Origin: Opitutaceae bacterium
GTDB lineage: Bacteria; Verrucomicrobiota; Verrucomicrobiia; Opitutales; Opitutaceae
Direction: 5' to 3'
Assembly (NCBI GenBank): GCA_016715765.1
Contig: JADJZJ010000019.1
Span: 1-64,000, forward strand
DNA length: 64,000 bases
Positions 1-9,275 of this stretch are shown here, in pieces (the stretch's first letter is position 1; each line of letters opens with the position of its first letter). Both the position numbers and the translations under genes were made by a program. Below the pieces are notes generated by a model that worked only from the letters and a program-made list of their open reading frames with translations, did not search any database and was not told the DNA's origin.

Positions 1-73
1 ACTTCAGTCCGCGCTCACCACGTCGCACCGGCGGTAAGGCCCCAAACCAGTGCTGGCTGAAGACCAGCACTAC
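1..73. repeat. GTAG-type REPIN, left end cut by the window
   Basis: Two inverted arms lie here. The right arm is a stem-loop ending in CTAC (70-73) around GTGCTGG and CCAGCAC. The left arm begins inside the window with ACTTCAGTCCGCGCT. A complete element with the same arm types lies at 50894-50978, where the equivalent arm ends in CGCGCTAC, so the left arm here has lost about 10 bases to the window edge. REP sequences headed by GTAG are known as substrates of RAYT (TnpA-REP) transposases; no such transposase is in this window. Confidence 0.7.
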
Positions 74-161
74 GAATCGGGCACCCCTCCCCGCGGAAAA
101 CTACTCGACAGCGGGGCGGGGGAGGGCGAAAGGATGGCCCGCCAGCTGCTACCCCCATGCC

Positions 162-689
162 GTGATTCCCACCGATCCAGATTCCGCCCGTTGGTACGCC
201 GAGGAGCTGCAGCCGCATGCCGCCGACCTCCGCACCTGGCTGAAAAACCGGTTTCCGGCCCTGAACGACCCCGACAACCTGGCCGAGGATGCGCTCATCC
301 GGGTCTGGCAGGCCCATGGCAACACCACCATCGAGTCGCCCCGGGCCCTGCTGTTCACCCTGGCCCGCAACCTCGCCCTCGATGAACTGCGCCGTCGCCA
401 GATTGTTTCATTCGAGTCCGTAGCGGAAATGTCCGCGCTGCCCGTCTATGCGGATGGACCCACTGCCGCCGAAGCGGCCGCGACCAACCAGGAACTCGAA
501 ATCTTGACCAAGGCCATCCAATCCCTCCCCGAACGCTGCCGCCAGGTGCTGACCCTGCGGAAGATCTACGGCTTGTCCCAGAAGGAGATCGCCGCCCAGC
601 TCGGCATCGCCGAGCACACGGTCGAGGCCCAGGTGGGCATGGGCATGCGCCGCTGCGCGGTGTTCCTGGCCAAACACGGTCTGCCCTGA
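162..689 (+). CDS. ECF RNA polymerase sigma factor, FecI-like
   Basis: A 175-residue sigma-70 family protein of extracytoplasmic-function type. Region 2 is seen around residues 20-80 (FPALNDPDNLAEDALIRVW, then ARNLALDELRRR). Region 4 is at about 115-165 and carries the LPERCRQVLTLRKIYGLSQ stretch and a helix-turn-helix (EIAAQLGIAEHTVEAQV). The start is GTG at 162; the nearby ATG at 157 is in another frame. It is followed after 47 bp by a FecR-type anti-sigma gene and then by a TonB receptor with an STN signalling domain. This is the classical order for outer-membrane-signalled sigma control, so it probably directs transcription of the receptor at 2161 when ligand is bound. The ligand is unknown. 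Confidence 0.93.
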   Translation: MIPTDPDSARWYAEELQPHAADLRTWLKNRFPALNDPDNLAEDALIRVWQAHGNTTIESPRALLFTLARNLALDELRRRQIVSFESVAEMSALPVYADGPTAAEAAATNQELEILTKAIQSLPERCRQVLTLRKIYGLSQKEIAAQLGIAEHTVEAQVGMGMRRCAVFLAKHGLP

Positions 690-736
690 TCCCGCCCTTC
701 CCTTTCCCAACTTGAGCCGACCACGGCAGAGTTAAC

Positions 737-1924
737 ATGAACCCCCATCCACCCACTCCCCCTGACTCCGACGCAACGGAGGCGGCCGCCTGGCTGGCGC
801 GACGCGATCGCGGCCTGACCGCGGCCGAGCAGGACGCCTATCTGGAGTGGCTCCAGGCCGACCCGTTGCACGGTCAGGCCATGAAGCAGCAGGAGCGGGT
901 CTGGTCGGTGCTGGATCATCTTGAGCGCTGGCGCCCCGTGCACAGCACCGCACCGAATCCCGACCTGCTCGCCCCCGGACGCGCGCGCCGGTCCTACTGG
1001 CTGCTGGCCAGCGGCTTGGCGATGGCGGCCGCGTTGATGGTGCTCGTCAGCCTGCACCGCCCCGCGGCGGTGCAAAGCGCGGACCGGGCCCCCCGACGCG
1101 AGGCCATCGTACACCCCGGACCCGAGCGCCAGATCCTGGCCGACGGCTCCATGGTCGAACTCAACCGCGACGCCAAAATCGAGGTGATCTACACCAACGA
1201 GGAACGGCGGGTGAAACTGGTCCACGGTGAGGCTTACTTCACGGTCGCGAAGAATCCCAACCGCCCCTTCATCGTCGAAGCCTCGGGCGTGGCGGTCCGG
1301 GCCATTGGCACCGCTTTCAGCGTGGCGCTGGGCCGCTCGGATGTGTCCGTGCTGGTGACCCAGGGCTCGGTGCAGGTGCTGGACAATGACCGGTTGAAAA
1401 CGCCCGACGCCGCCCCGGTGGTGCTGGGGGCCGGTCAACGCACGGTCATCCGGTTGATCAAATTGCGTCCGGCCAACCGCGTCGCGACGGTGCCGCCGCC
1501 CCCGCCGCAGGTGCAGGACGTCACCCCGGCCGAGGTGGATCGGGCCCTCTCGTGGCAGGGCATGCGCCTGGAATTTGTGGAGATGCCGCTGAGCGACGTG
1601 GTGGGATCCTTCAACCGCTACAACCGGCGCAAACTGCACCTCTCCGACGATGAAATCGCGGGTCTGCTGATCGGCGGCAATTTCCGCGCCGACAATGTCG
1701 ACGCCTTCGTGCGGCTGCTCGACTCCGGTTTCGGCATCGCGGCGGTCCCGCAGGGCGACGTGATCGTCCTGCAGCGCCCGAGTAGGTGTTGGGCGGGCGC
1801 GCACGCGGTTAGGGCGGGGGTCGGCCTCACCCAATCGGCGGCGTTGCGGGCTGTTTGGGAGCCCGTGGCCCTCGTCGCTGTCGTTCAAACCGCTCAAGCC
1901 AGCCCGAGAACCAGAAAGATTTGA
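737..1924 (+). CDS. FecR-family anti-sigma factor, 3' end probably frameshifted
   Basis: The N-terminal FecR segment (residues about 13-60, with AAWLARRDRGLTAAEQDAY) faces the cytoplasm and holds the sigma factor. One membrane segment lies at about 86-106. The periplasmic FecR domain (about 115-235, GERQ/ADGSMVELN, GEAYFTV, IGTAFSV) follows, and an STN-like tail ends in GDVIVLQRP. The last 45 or so residues, after position 1780, are Arg/Ala-rich and unlike the family. One extra C in the CCC run at 1777-1779 would give QRPE and a TAG at 1783-1785, so the natural protein is probably about 349 residues and the annotated tail is an indel artefact. It is inferred to relay a signal from the STN receptor at 2161 to the sigma factor at 162. 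Confidence 0.88.
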   Translation: MNPHPPTPPDSDATEAAAWLARRDRGLTAAEQDAYLEWLQADPLHGQAMKQQERVWSVLDHLERWRPVHSTAPNPDLLAPGRARRSYWLLASGLAMAAALMVLVSLHRPAAVQSADRAPRREAIVHPGPERQILADGSMVELNRDAKIEVIYTNEERRVKLVHGEAYFTVAKNPNRPFIVEASGVAVRAIGTAFSVALGRSDVSVLVTQGSVQVLDNDRLKTPDAAPVVLGAGQRTVIRLIKLRPANRVATVPPPPPQVQDVTPAEVDRALSWQGMRLEFVEMPLSDVVGSFNRYNRRKLHLSDDEIAGLLIGGNFRADNVDAFVRLLDSGFGIAAVPQGDVIVLQRPSRCWAGAHAVRAGVGLTQSAALRAVWEPVALVAVVQTAQASPRTRKI

Positions 1925-2066
1925 AGACGTATCGGATCGCCGCCTGAATCATTCCGTTCCCCCGGATCCGGGGTTGGCTGCGGAGGTATTTCCGCGACCG
2001 AGCGGGTCGGGGCTCCCGGGTCTCCCCCCTATGTTGAACGAATTGCAATAACCCCGGTCAGTCCTG

Positions 2067-2089
2067 CCCGCGGCTCCTCTGGCCGCGGG
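2067..2089 (+). terminator. GC-rich hairpin between fecR and receptor
   Basis: CCCGCGGC (2067-2074) pairs with GCCGCGGG (2082-2089) over a 7-nt loop and is followed by ATTATTATG. It lies 72 bp before the receptor start. It can serve as a terminator for the sigma/FecR transcript or as a leader hairpin of the receptor mRNA; the sequence does not decide between these. Confidence 0.45.
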
Positions 2090-2160
2090 ATTATTATGAC
2101 AGATTGTCTAACGGAAACCCCTTTGCCGTTCGTCTGCACTGGCGACCTGCTTACACACCC

Positions 2161-5100
2161 ATGACCTATTCATCCCTGCCTGCCCGGACCCCTGTCCGGA
2201 TGTTCCGCGGCCTCCTGCTGGCCGCTTTTGGTTTCCTGGCCCTGACCCTTACCGTGGTCGCCGCGGAATCGACGAAGAAAGCCTTTGATCTGCCGGCGGC
2301 CGACGCCGTGCAGGCCCTGAAGGCCTACACCGACCAGTCGGGCGAACAGATTGTCTATCCCGTCGAGCGCGTGCGCGGCGTGAAGACCAACGCCGTGAAG
2401 GGCGAGTATTCCGCCCGCGAGGCCCTCGACCTGATGCTGGCCTCGACCGGTCTTTCCGCCGTGCAGGACGCCAGCACCGGTGCCTTGGCCGTCCGGAGGG
2501 ACGACGCCCCAAACGGCCCCAGGGCGGCGCAGAGCGCGACCGCCCGCGATCAGGCCACTGACGAGGACACCAAGCTCGTCAAGCTGGAGGCGGTGGAAGT
2601 CCTCGGCTCCCGCATCCGCCAGACCGAGTTCGAGGGACCCTCACCGGTCAGCAACTATAACAACGAGTACATCCGGAACACGGGCGCCATGACGCTCGCC
2701 GACTTCCTGAACCGCATTCCCCAGGCCTACTCGGGCATCGCCACCGGCCGCGGCAGCGCGCCCGACGAGTTCAATCCCGAGTTCGGCACCCGTACGGAGA
2801 CCTCGTCCCCCGCCTTCAACTTCGTCCTCGGCGCCTCCGCCGCCATTCCCACCCAGACCGGCGTGTCCGGCGTGTCGCTGCGTGGCCTCGGCGCCGGCTC
2901 GACCCTCGTGCTCGTGGACGGCCGCCGCGTGGCCCAGTCCGGCAGCGGCAACCGCGCGACCGACACCCGCCAGGGCTTCGTCGACCTCAACACCATCCCG
3001 CTCGGCATGATCGAGCGCATCGAGGTCATCACCGACGGCGCGTCCGCCATCTACGGCGCCGATGCCGTCGCCGGTGTCATCAACATCGTCCTCAAGAAGA
3101 ACTACACCGGCACCGAGATCAGCGGCGGCTACAAGGCTTCCGAGCACGGCGGCGGCCGCGAGCGCAACGCCTCCGTCACCACCGGCTTCGCCTACGGCAA
3201 GCTGAGCGGCACGGTCTCGCTCGACTACTACGACCGCCAGAATCTGGCCGCCTCGGATCGCGTTTACTCCAAGCACCAGGATCATTCGGCCCAGGCGGTG
3301 GGCACCCTGCTGTCCACGGGAGCGGCCTACATGGGTCGCAATTACACCCTGAACTGGGGCTACCCCGCCGTCATCCAGGCCTCCGGCGGCACCGTCTCCG
3401 GCAACTTCAACGCCATCCCCGGCGTCCGCGTCGTTGCGGTGCCGGTCGGCTCCAACGCCACCCCGACGATCGCGCAATTCCTCCCGATCACCACCCCGGC
3501 CACCGGCACCATCGTGAACTCCTCCGGCCAGCGCCGCATGAACACCGCGGAGTTCCTCGACCTCATCCCAAAGTCAGAGCGCCTGGGCGCCAACGCCTCG
3601 CTGAAGTACCGCTTCAATGACAAGATCGAGGCCTACGCCAGTTACCGCACCAGCGAGTCGAAGGCCCTCTCCCGTTCCCAGCCGACGACCTCCATCACCG
3701 GCGGCTTCGGCTCGGCCGTGCTGCTGCCGGCGGCCTTCAATCCCTTCAACCAGAACGTGAACGTCGGCATGGTCCTCGCCGAATGGGGTTCCACCTCGCA
3801 GGACGTCCGCACCGTGGACGACGCCATCAACGCCGGCGTGCTGGGCCGCATCGGCACCTGGCAGTATGACCTCGGGATCTCCTGGCAGGAACAGGGGCAC
3901 AAACAGATCACGCGCAACTTCCACGGTCCCGGCCTCGCGAATCTGCTGATCAATGCCGATCCCGCGCAGCGGTTCAATCCGTTCATCGATTACACCGCCT
4001 CCGGTGCGCCCTCGCAGTTCGCCATTCTGGATACGCTGACGATCCTGCCCTCGGTCTACAGCACCTCCAATTACACGAGCGTGGACTTCACCGCCGATGG
4101 CGACCTGTTCGATTACTGGGGTGGCACCATCAAGCTGGCCGTCGGCGGTACGGCCGCGACCTCCGAGGTCTGGAGCCGCTCCAAAGCCTACTCCACCGCG
4201 GTCATTCCGGTGGTCACCGAATCCATCATTGAAGGTGAGCAGGACTCCAACGCCCTGTTCGCCGAGTTCTTCGTGCCGGTCTTCGGCAAGCAGAACGCGC
4301 GGCCGGGTTTCCAGCGCCTCGATTTCCAGCTCGCCGGCCGCTATGAGGAGAACGGCCCGTTCAACGCCTCCGTGCCGAAGATCGGCGCCTCCTGGAGTCC
4401 GGTGCAGTCGGTCCTGTTGCGCGCGAGCTGGAGCGAAGGCTTCCGCGCCCCGGGCGTCACCGAGTATCTGGTGGTCTCGCCCAACCAGACCCTGACCCTG
4501 ACGGACCCGCGCCGGACGCCGCCCTCCACGACCGGTGTCGTCGTCTCCCGCGGTTCCAGCCCCACGCCGGAGCCGGAGTGGTCCGAAACTTCCTTCGCGG
4601 GCGTCGTCTATGAGCCGGAGTTTGCGCCGGGCCTCAGCCTGCAGGCGAATTACTACGACACCCAGCAGAAGGATGTTCTCCAGATCATCTCCGCGCAGAA
4701 CATCATCAACAACGAGGCCCTCTTCCCCGAGCGTGTGACGCGCGCCCCCGCCTCGGCCGCCGACATCGCCCTCAACCAGCCCGGACAGATCACCGGGGTG
4801 AACCAGACCTTCATCAACTTCGGCCGGGTGGTGAATCGGAGCATGGATATTGTCGCCGACTATGTCCTGCCCTGGGACAGCCTCGGCCGTATCCGCATCA
4901 ATCTCGCCGCGAGCCGCACGCTGGAGTCCACCCGCCAGGTTGCGCCGGGCCAGTTGCCCGTCGTGCTTGAGGAAGACACCGGCTCGCCCCCGAAGTGGAA
5001 GTACAACACCGCCGTCTTCTGGAGCAAGGGCTCCTGGAACGCCGCCGCGTTTCTCTGGTACATGGACGGCTTCGAGACGAACAACGCCGGCAGCGTCAAC

Positions 5101-5352
5101 GTTGCCAATTCGACATCCGTTACCTTCTACCCGACGCCCTCCGTCACCAAGCTCGACCTGCGCGCGGGCTACGAGTTCAAGAACGGCCTCTGGCGCGGCT
5201 ACGGCAAGAACCTGCGCGTGAGCGTGGGCGTGAACAACGTCTTCGACAAGGAGCCGCCGTTCTCCGACACGCTCTGGGGCTTCAACGCCGGCCTGCACAG
5301 CCAGCTGATCCTCGGCCGCGCGTACGAGTTCTCGTTCCTGCTGCCGTTTTGA
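2161..5352 (+). CDS. TonB-dependent receptor with N-terminal STN signalling domain
   Basis: A 1063-residue outer-membrane receptor. The ATG at 2161 is chosen because it gives a normal signal peptide (MFRGLLLAAFGFLALTLTVV, about residues 14-33); the open frame reaches back to a TTG at 2104. An STN domain (about residues 38-112, AFDLPAADAVQALKAYTDQSG) follows, then a plug (about 165-300, with GLGAGSTLVLVDGRR and INIVLKKNY) and a long beta-barrel ending in the aromatic C-terminus YEFSFLLPF. The STN domain contacts FecR-type regulators, so this is the transducer partner of the two genes upstream. Substrate is unknown; the plug type and size suit large glycans or chelates. A strong terminator follows at 5386. 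Confidence 0.93.
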   Translation: MTYSSLPARTPVRMFRGLLLAAFGFLALTLTVVAAESTKKAFDLPAADAVQALKAYTDQSGEQIVYPVERVRGVKTNAVKGEYSAREALDLMLASTGLSAVQDASTGALAVRRDDAPNGPRAAQSATARDQATDEDTKLVKLEAVEVLGSRIRQTEFEGPSPVSNYNNEYIRNTGAMTLADFLNRIPQAYSGIATGRGSAPDEFNPEFGTRTETSSPAFNFVLGASAAIPTQTGVSGVSLRGLGAGSTLVLVDGRRVAQSGSGNRATDTRQGFVDLNTIPLGMIERIEVITDGASAIYGADAVAGVINIVLKKNYTGTEISGGYKASEHGGGRERNASVTTGFAYGKLSGTVSLDYYDRQNLAASDRVYSKHQDHSAQAVGTLLSTGAAYMGRNYTLNWGYPAVIQASGGTVSGNFNAIPGVRVVAVPVGSNATPTIAQFLPITTPATGTIVNSSGQRRMNTAEFLDLIPKSERLGANASLKYRFNDKIEAYASYRTSESKALSRSQPTTSITGGFGSAVLLPAAFNPFNQNVNVGMVLAEWGSTSQDVRTVDDAINAGVLGRIGTWQYDLGISWQEQGHKQITRNFHGPGLANLLINADPAQRFNPFIDYTASGAPSQFAILDTLTILPSVYSTSNYTSVDFTADGDLFDYWGGTIKLAVGGTAATSEVWSRSKAYSTAVIPVVTESIIEGEQDSNALFAEFFVPVFGKQNARPGFQRLDFQLAGRYEENGPFNASVPKIGASWSPVQSVLLRASWSEGFRAPGVTEYLVVSPNQTLTLTDPRRTPPSTTGVVVSRGSSPTPEPEWSETSFAGVVYEPEFAPGLSLQANYYDTQQKDVLQIISAQNIINNEALFPERVTRAPASAADIALNQPGQITGVNQTFINFGRVVNRSMDIVADYVLPWDSLGRIRINLAASRTLESTRQVAPGQLPVVLEEDTGSPPKWKYNTAVFWSKGSWNAAAFLWYMDGFETNNAGSVNVANSTSVTFYPTPSVTKLDLRAGYEFKNGLWRGYGKNLRVSVGVNNVFDKEPPFSDTLWGFNAGLHSQLILGRAYEFSFLLPF

Positions 5353-5385
5353 TTGTAACCGGCCGGGTCTGATTTGCGTCTTCCG

Positions 5386-5419
5386 TCCACCGCCGGGCTC
5401 CCAGTCTCCCGGCGGTGGA
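5386..5419 (+). terminator. Rho-independent-like terminator after STN receptor
   Basis: A perfect 12-bp stem (TCCACCGCCGGG at 5386-5397 and CCCGGCGGTGGA at 5408-5419) with a 10-nt loop and TTCCCCTT after it. It lies 33 bp after the receptor stop and ends 16 bp before the next start codon, so it separates the receptor from the thioredoxin genes or attenuates read-through. Confidence 0.7.
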
Positions 5420-5435
5420 TTCCCCTTCAATCTTC

Positions 5436-6050
5436 ATGAGCCTGTCCTCCTTCCGTTTCCTCGCACTTTTTTGCAGCAGCTTCGTCATGGGCAGTGTTGC
5501 GCTCGGGGCTGATGCCCCCGCGGCATCCCCGGTGGCCAAGCCGGCAGCCAAAAAAATGATCGCCGGCCCCCGGGCCGGTGAACTCGCGCCGGAGCTGATC
5601 GCCGTCGGGCCCGATGGCCGGGAAGTGAAACTTTCCGACTACCGCGGAAAAATCGTGCTGCTGGATTTCTGGGCCACCTGGTGCGGCCCGTGCGTCGCCT
5701 CCATGCCCCACAACAGCCAGTACGCCGAGAAATACGCCGGCGACGGCCTCGTGGTGCTGGCGGTCTGTGTTTACGACACCCGCGAAAACTACGACGCCTG
5801 GATCCGGAAAAACGCGGCCGCCTTCAAGTTCCTCACCGCCCACGATCCCGCCGGCAAGGACCGGGCGAAATCCACCATCACCGCCCCCTGGGGCGTGAGC
5901 ATGCTGCCGGCGATCTTTGTCCTCGACCGCGAGGGCCGGATCGTCGGTCGCGCCGGCGGCGGCGGCCCCAACGAAAATCCCGCGGTCGTCCGTCTCCTCG
6001 CCAAGGCCGGCCTGCCCGTCGACGTCTCCCACCTCCCGCCGCCGAAATAA
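5436..6050 (+). CDS. Exported TlpA-like thioredoxin
   Basis: A 204-residue secreted thioredoxin-fold protein. The ATG at 5436 starts a signal peptide (MSLSSFRFLALFCSSFVMGSVALG); an in-frame GTG at 5415 is less likely. The AhpC/TSA/TlpA core has FWATWCGPC with the redox pair Cys-Gly-Pro-Cys at about residues 83-90, preceded by DYRGKIVLLD, and the cis-Pro loop (SMLPAIFVLDREGRIVGR). It should act as a periplasmic thiol-disulfide oxidoreductase. Residues 25-200 closely resemble the first domain of the five-domain protein that starts 88 bp downstream, suggesting recent duplication. A DsbD-like electron donor lies at the far end of the window (62570-64000). Confidence 0.9.
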   Translation: MSLSSFRFLALFCSSFVMGSVALGADAPAASPVAKPAAKKMIAGPRAGELAPELIAVGPDGREVKLSDYRGKIVLLDFWATWCGPCVASMPHNSQYAEKYAGDGLVVLAVCVYDTRENYDAWIRKNAAAFKFLTAHDPAGKDRAKSTITAPWGVSMLPAIFVLDREGRIVGRAGGGGPNENPAVVRLLAKAGLPVDVSHLPPPK

Positions 6051-6138
6051 TGCCGGCGGAGCCTGCCGGGTTCCTCCGCCCAATCATTCCAGCGGTCCCG
6101 TAACCTTCCGCTCCGCGAGCGGTCCTAATTTTACTCTC

Positions 6139-9135
6139 ATGAACAAACTCCCCCTGCTTCTGGCCGTCTGCGCCAGTCTGTTCGCCTCCGCGCTTTGCGC
6201 GCAGACCCCCGCCACGGTCCCGGCCTCCGCCGACGCCCCGGCCTACACCCGCCCCGGACCCAAGGTCGGCGACCTCGCCCCGGACTTCACCGTGATTGAT
6301 GCCGCCGGCAAGGAAGTGAAGCTCTCCGATTTTCGCGGCCAGCTCGTGCTGCTCGACATCTGGGCCACGTGGTGCGGACCGTGCGTCGCCTCCATGCCGC
6401 ACAACAGCGAACTCGCGGAGAAGTTTGCCAAGGACGGCTTCGTCATCCTCGCCGTCTGCGCCTCCGACTCGCGTGCGAACTACGACGGCTGGGTCAAGCG
6501 CAACGCCGCCAAGTACAAGTTCCGCACCGCGCACGATGCCGCGGGCAAGGACTGGGCCAAATCCGTCTTCAACACCGCGTACGGCGTGAGTGGTTTTCCC
6601 ACGCTCTACATGATCGGCCGCGACGGCCGCGTGGTCGGCATGACCGCCGGCGGCGGGCCCGGCGAGAATCCCCACGTCACCCGGCTCCTCGCCAAGGCGG
6701 GCCTGCCGATTGATGTCTCCCACCTGCCGCCCGAGCCGGCGGCCGGGCCGAAGTCCATCCCGATGATGGGCAAGACCGCCGCCATTCCGGCCTCGGGCAA
6801 AAGCGGCGCCATGCGCCCGCCGACCATCCAGCTCGGCAACGTCAAGTATGGCGACGAGATCGCCGATTTCGCCGCCATCGGCGTCGACGGCGGCGAAGTG
6901 AAGCTGTCCTCCTTCAAGGGCAAACCCGTGTTTGTCGCCTTCTGGACCGGGGCTCGCGCCCCCGGTGATGAACTCGCCAAAATTTATGCCGCCTACAAGG
7001 ACCAGGGCCTCGCCGTCTGGGCCATCAATGTCGCCACCGAGCGGGCCGAGTTCGACGCGTGGGCCAAGGCCAACGCCGCCGCCCTGGGCTACACCGTGTC
7101 CTGGGATCCCGCCGGCAAGGCCGTCATGGAATCCCTCTCCTACATGAAATTCGGCATCGGCATGTATCCCGCCTTCATGGTGATCAATGCCGACGGCGAT
7201 TTCCGCGGCGGCATGATCGGCATGGGCCCGAAGGTCGCCGCCTGGATGCGCCAGTCCCTCGAGCGCGCCGAGATCAAGCTCAACGCCGAGGACAAGGCGG
7301 CCGCCGAGCAGGTCATGAAAGACCTGTTTGCCGCCCGCCCCGCCTCCGTCCCCGCCGGCCTCATCCAGCCCAAGGGCGGCGACGGCGGCATGACCCCAGC
7401 GCAACGCATCCCGACGCTCGGCGCCGGCGCGGTCGCGCCGGACTTCGTGATGCACGACGTCAACGGCAAGGAGTCCCGGCTGTCCGACTTCAAGGACAAG
7501 GTCATCATCCTCGACTTCTGGGCCACGTGGTGCGGGCCGTGCATCGCCTCGATGCCGCACACCCAGAAGCTCGCCGCCGCCTACAAGGACCAGGGCGTGG
7601 TCGTGGTGGCCTCGGGCACGAGCGACACCATCGCCAAGTTCAAGGAATGGATCCCGAAGAACCAGCCGAAGTATCCCGACCTGCAGTTCTTCTTCGATCC
7701 CAACGAGCGCGGTTCCGCCACGTTTGAGCAGCGCGCCTCCTCCAAGTTCTACCACGTCACGGGCATCCCGTGCCAGTTTGTGATCGGTCGCGACGGCAAG
7801 ATCGTCGCCACGATCGTAGGCAACGGCGGTGAGAGCGACGCCCGCACCGAGGCGGCGCTGGCGAAGGCCGGTATCAAGGTGGACCCCGCCCGCGTCGAGG
7901 AGGGCGAAAACCAGCTCAAGGCCGCCGCCGAGGCCGAGGCCGAACGCGCCGCCGCCGCCGCGGAGGAACTGAAGAATCCCAAGCCGCAGTTCCGTGAGAG
8001 CTACGGCAAGTTGAAGGCCGGCGAGGCCGTGCCCGACTTCACGGCCGAGGACATCGCCGGCAATCCGGTCAAGCTCTCCGAGCTGTCCAAGGGCAAGACC
8101 GTGGTGCTGAGCTTCTGGGGCGCCGGTTACGGCATTCCCGATGAGGCGCTCGCCTTCCAGGATGCCTGGGCGAAAAAGTATGCCGCGCAGGGCGTGCTCT
8201 TCCTCGGCGTCGGCGCCTATGGCAGCCGCGAGGATTTCAAGACCTGGCATGCGGCCAACGCGTCCAGGATTTCCTTCCCGGTCGTATTCGATCCGGCGGG
8301 CGGGGCCCCGCGTCCGCCCAAGGACTTCGAGGAAATGACCGCTGAGGAGAAGAAGGCCTTCCAGGTGGTTTCCCGCGAGTATTACGGCAAGGTCATCCCC
8401 ATGGTGTTCGCCGGCGGCGCGATGGCGCCCATCCCGAACAACGTGGTGATTGATGCCTCGGGCAAATTGCTCGGCTTCTACGTCGGTGCCGGTCAGGGCA
8501 TCGCCGATTCACTGGGCAACCTCCTCCTCCGTGGCGGCATCAAGCTCGCGCCGGAGGACATGCCGAAGAAGGTCTTCACCGCGGCCGAGTCGAAGGAAGC
8601 CCCGCCGGAGCCCCGGGTCGAGCAGCTCAAGGTCGGGGCGATGGCGCCCGACTTCACCTCGCAGACCCTCGAGGGCAAGGATGTGAAGCTTTCCGATTTC
8701 CGCGGCAAGGTCGTCATCCTCGATTTCTGGGCCACCTGGTGCGGACCGTGCATGGCCTCCATGCCGCACACGCAGGAAGTCTCCGCGCACTACAAGGACC
8801 AGGGCGTGGTGGTCCTCGCCAATTGCACCAGCGACACCCGCAAGAAGTTCGAGTCGTGGGTGACGTCCAACCAGAAGAAGTATCCCGACATCGTCTGGAC
8901 GCACGATCCGGCCGAGCGCAAGCCCGAGCGCGTCTCGCGCAATCTCTACGGCGTCGGCGGCATTCCCACGCAGTACATCATCGACCGCGAGGGCAAGGTC
9001 GTGGACATCGTCGTCGGCTACCTGAAGGGCGAGGCCATCCTCGATGCGGCGCTGGCCAAGGCCGGCGTGAAGGTTGATCCGGCGCTGATCGAAAAGGGCG
9101 CCGCCGACCTGAAGAAGCGCGAGATGATGCGCTGA
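6139..9135 (+). CDS. Five-domain tandem thioredoxin-fold (TlpA-like) protein
   Basis: A 998-residue exported protein. ATG at 6139 gives a clean signal peptide (MNKLPLLLAVCASLFASALC). Five TlpA/AhpC-like domains follow in tandem. Domains 1, 3 and 5 carry WATWCGPC at residues 75-82, 461-468 and 864-871. Domains 2 and 4 have the same fold landmarks but no cysteine pair: FWTGARAPGDE near 268-279 and FWGAGYGIPDE near 659-670. Active and inactive domains therefore alternate. An Ala/Glu-rich helix (about 590-612) links domains 3 and 4. Ordinary TlpA proteins are 150-400 residues with one such domain. Likely a periplasmic or surface redox scaffold; the partner is unknown. The frame is intact for 3 kb, so the protein is probably made. 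Position directly after an STN receptor suggests a link with outer-membrane transport. Confidence 0.88.
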   Translation: MNKLPLLLAVCASLFASALCAQTPATVPASADAPAYTRPGPKVGDLAPDFTVIDAAGKEVKLSDFRGQLVLLDIWATWCGPCVASMPHNSELAEKFAKDGFVILAVCASDSRANYDGWVKRNAAKYKFRTAHDAAGKDWAKSVFNTAYGVSGFPTLYMIGRDGRVVGMTAGGGPGENPHVTRLLAKAGLPIDVSHLPPEPAAGPKSIPMMGKTAAIPASGKSGAMRPPTIQLGNVKYGDEIADFAAIGVDGGEVKLSSFKGKPVFVAFWTGARAPGDELAKIYAAYKDQGLAVWAINVATERAEFDAWAKANAAALGYTVSWDPAGKAVMESLSYMKFGIGMYPAFMVINADGDFRGGMIGMGPKVAAWMRQSLERAEIKLNAEDKAAAEQVMKDLFAARPASVPAGLIQPKGGDGGMTPAQRIPTLGAGAVAPDFVMHDVNGKESRLSDFKDKVIILDFWATWCGPCIASMPHTQKLAAAYKDQGVVVVASGTSDTIAKFKEWIPKNQPKYPDLQFFFDPNERGSATFEQRASSKFYHVTGIPCQFVIGRDGKIVATIVGNGGESDARTEAALAKAGIKVDPARVEEGENQLKAAAEAEAERAAAAAEELKNPKPQFRESYGKLKAGEAVPDFTAEDIAGNPVKLSELSKGKTVVLSFWGAGYGIPDEALAFQDAWAKKYAAQGVLFLGVGAYGSREDFKTWHAANASRISFPVVFDPAGGAPRPPKDFEEMTAEEKKAFQVVSREYYGKVIPMVFAGGAMAPIPNNVVIDASGKLLGFYVGAGQGIADSLGNLLLRGGIKLAPEDMPKKVFTAAESKEAPPEPRVEQLKVGAMAPDFTSQTLEGKDVKLSDFRGKVVILDFWATWCGPCMASMPHTQEVSAHYKDQGVVVLANCTSDTRKKFESWVTSNQKKYPDIVWTHDPAERKPERVSRNLYGVGGIPTQYIIDREGKVVDIVVGYLKGEAILDAALAKAGVKVDPALIEKGAADLKKREMMR

Positions 9136-9158
9136 GGTTTATGTGATGTAGTTGACGA

Positions 9159-9249
9159 GTAGGCAGGAGCTTGTCCGTTCGACAGGCTCAGGACCCCGAG
9201 TTTGTCGAGGGGCTCCCGCTCTGAGAGCGCCAGCAAGCTGGCGGCCTAC
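9159..9249. repeat. GTAG REPIN with different arms
   Basis: Begins GTAGGCAGGAGCTTGTCC and ends with a CGCCAGCAAGCTGGCG stem followed by GCCTAC, so it has GTAG and CTAC at its two ends. A TTCGACAGGCTCAGG-type palindromic segment sits between the arms. It lies in the gap between the five-domain thioredoxin and the small HTH gene. Confidence 0.6.
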
Positions 9250-9275
9250 CGAAAATACCCTTCAGTTTCGCAACC

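Noticed and set aside
1786..1924. Functional C-terminal extension of FecR
   Set aside because: The residues are low-complexity, follow the normal family end, and vanish if one base is added to a C run.
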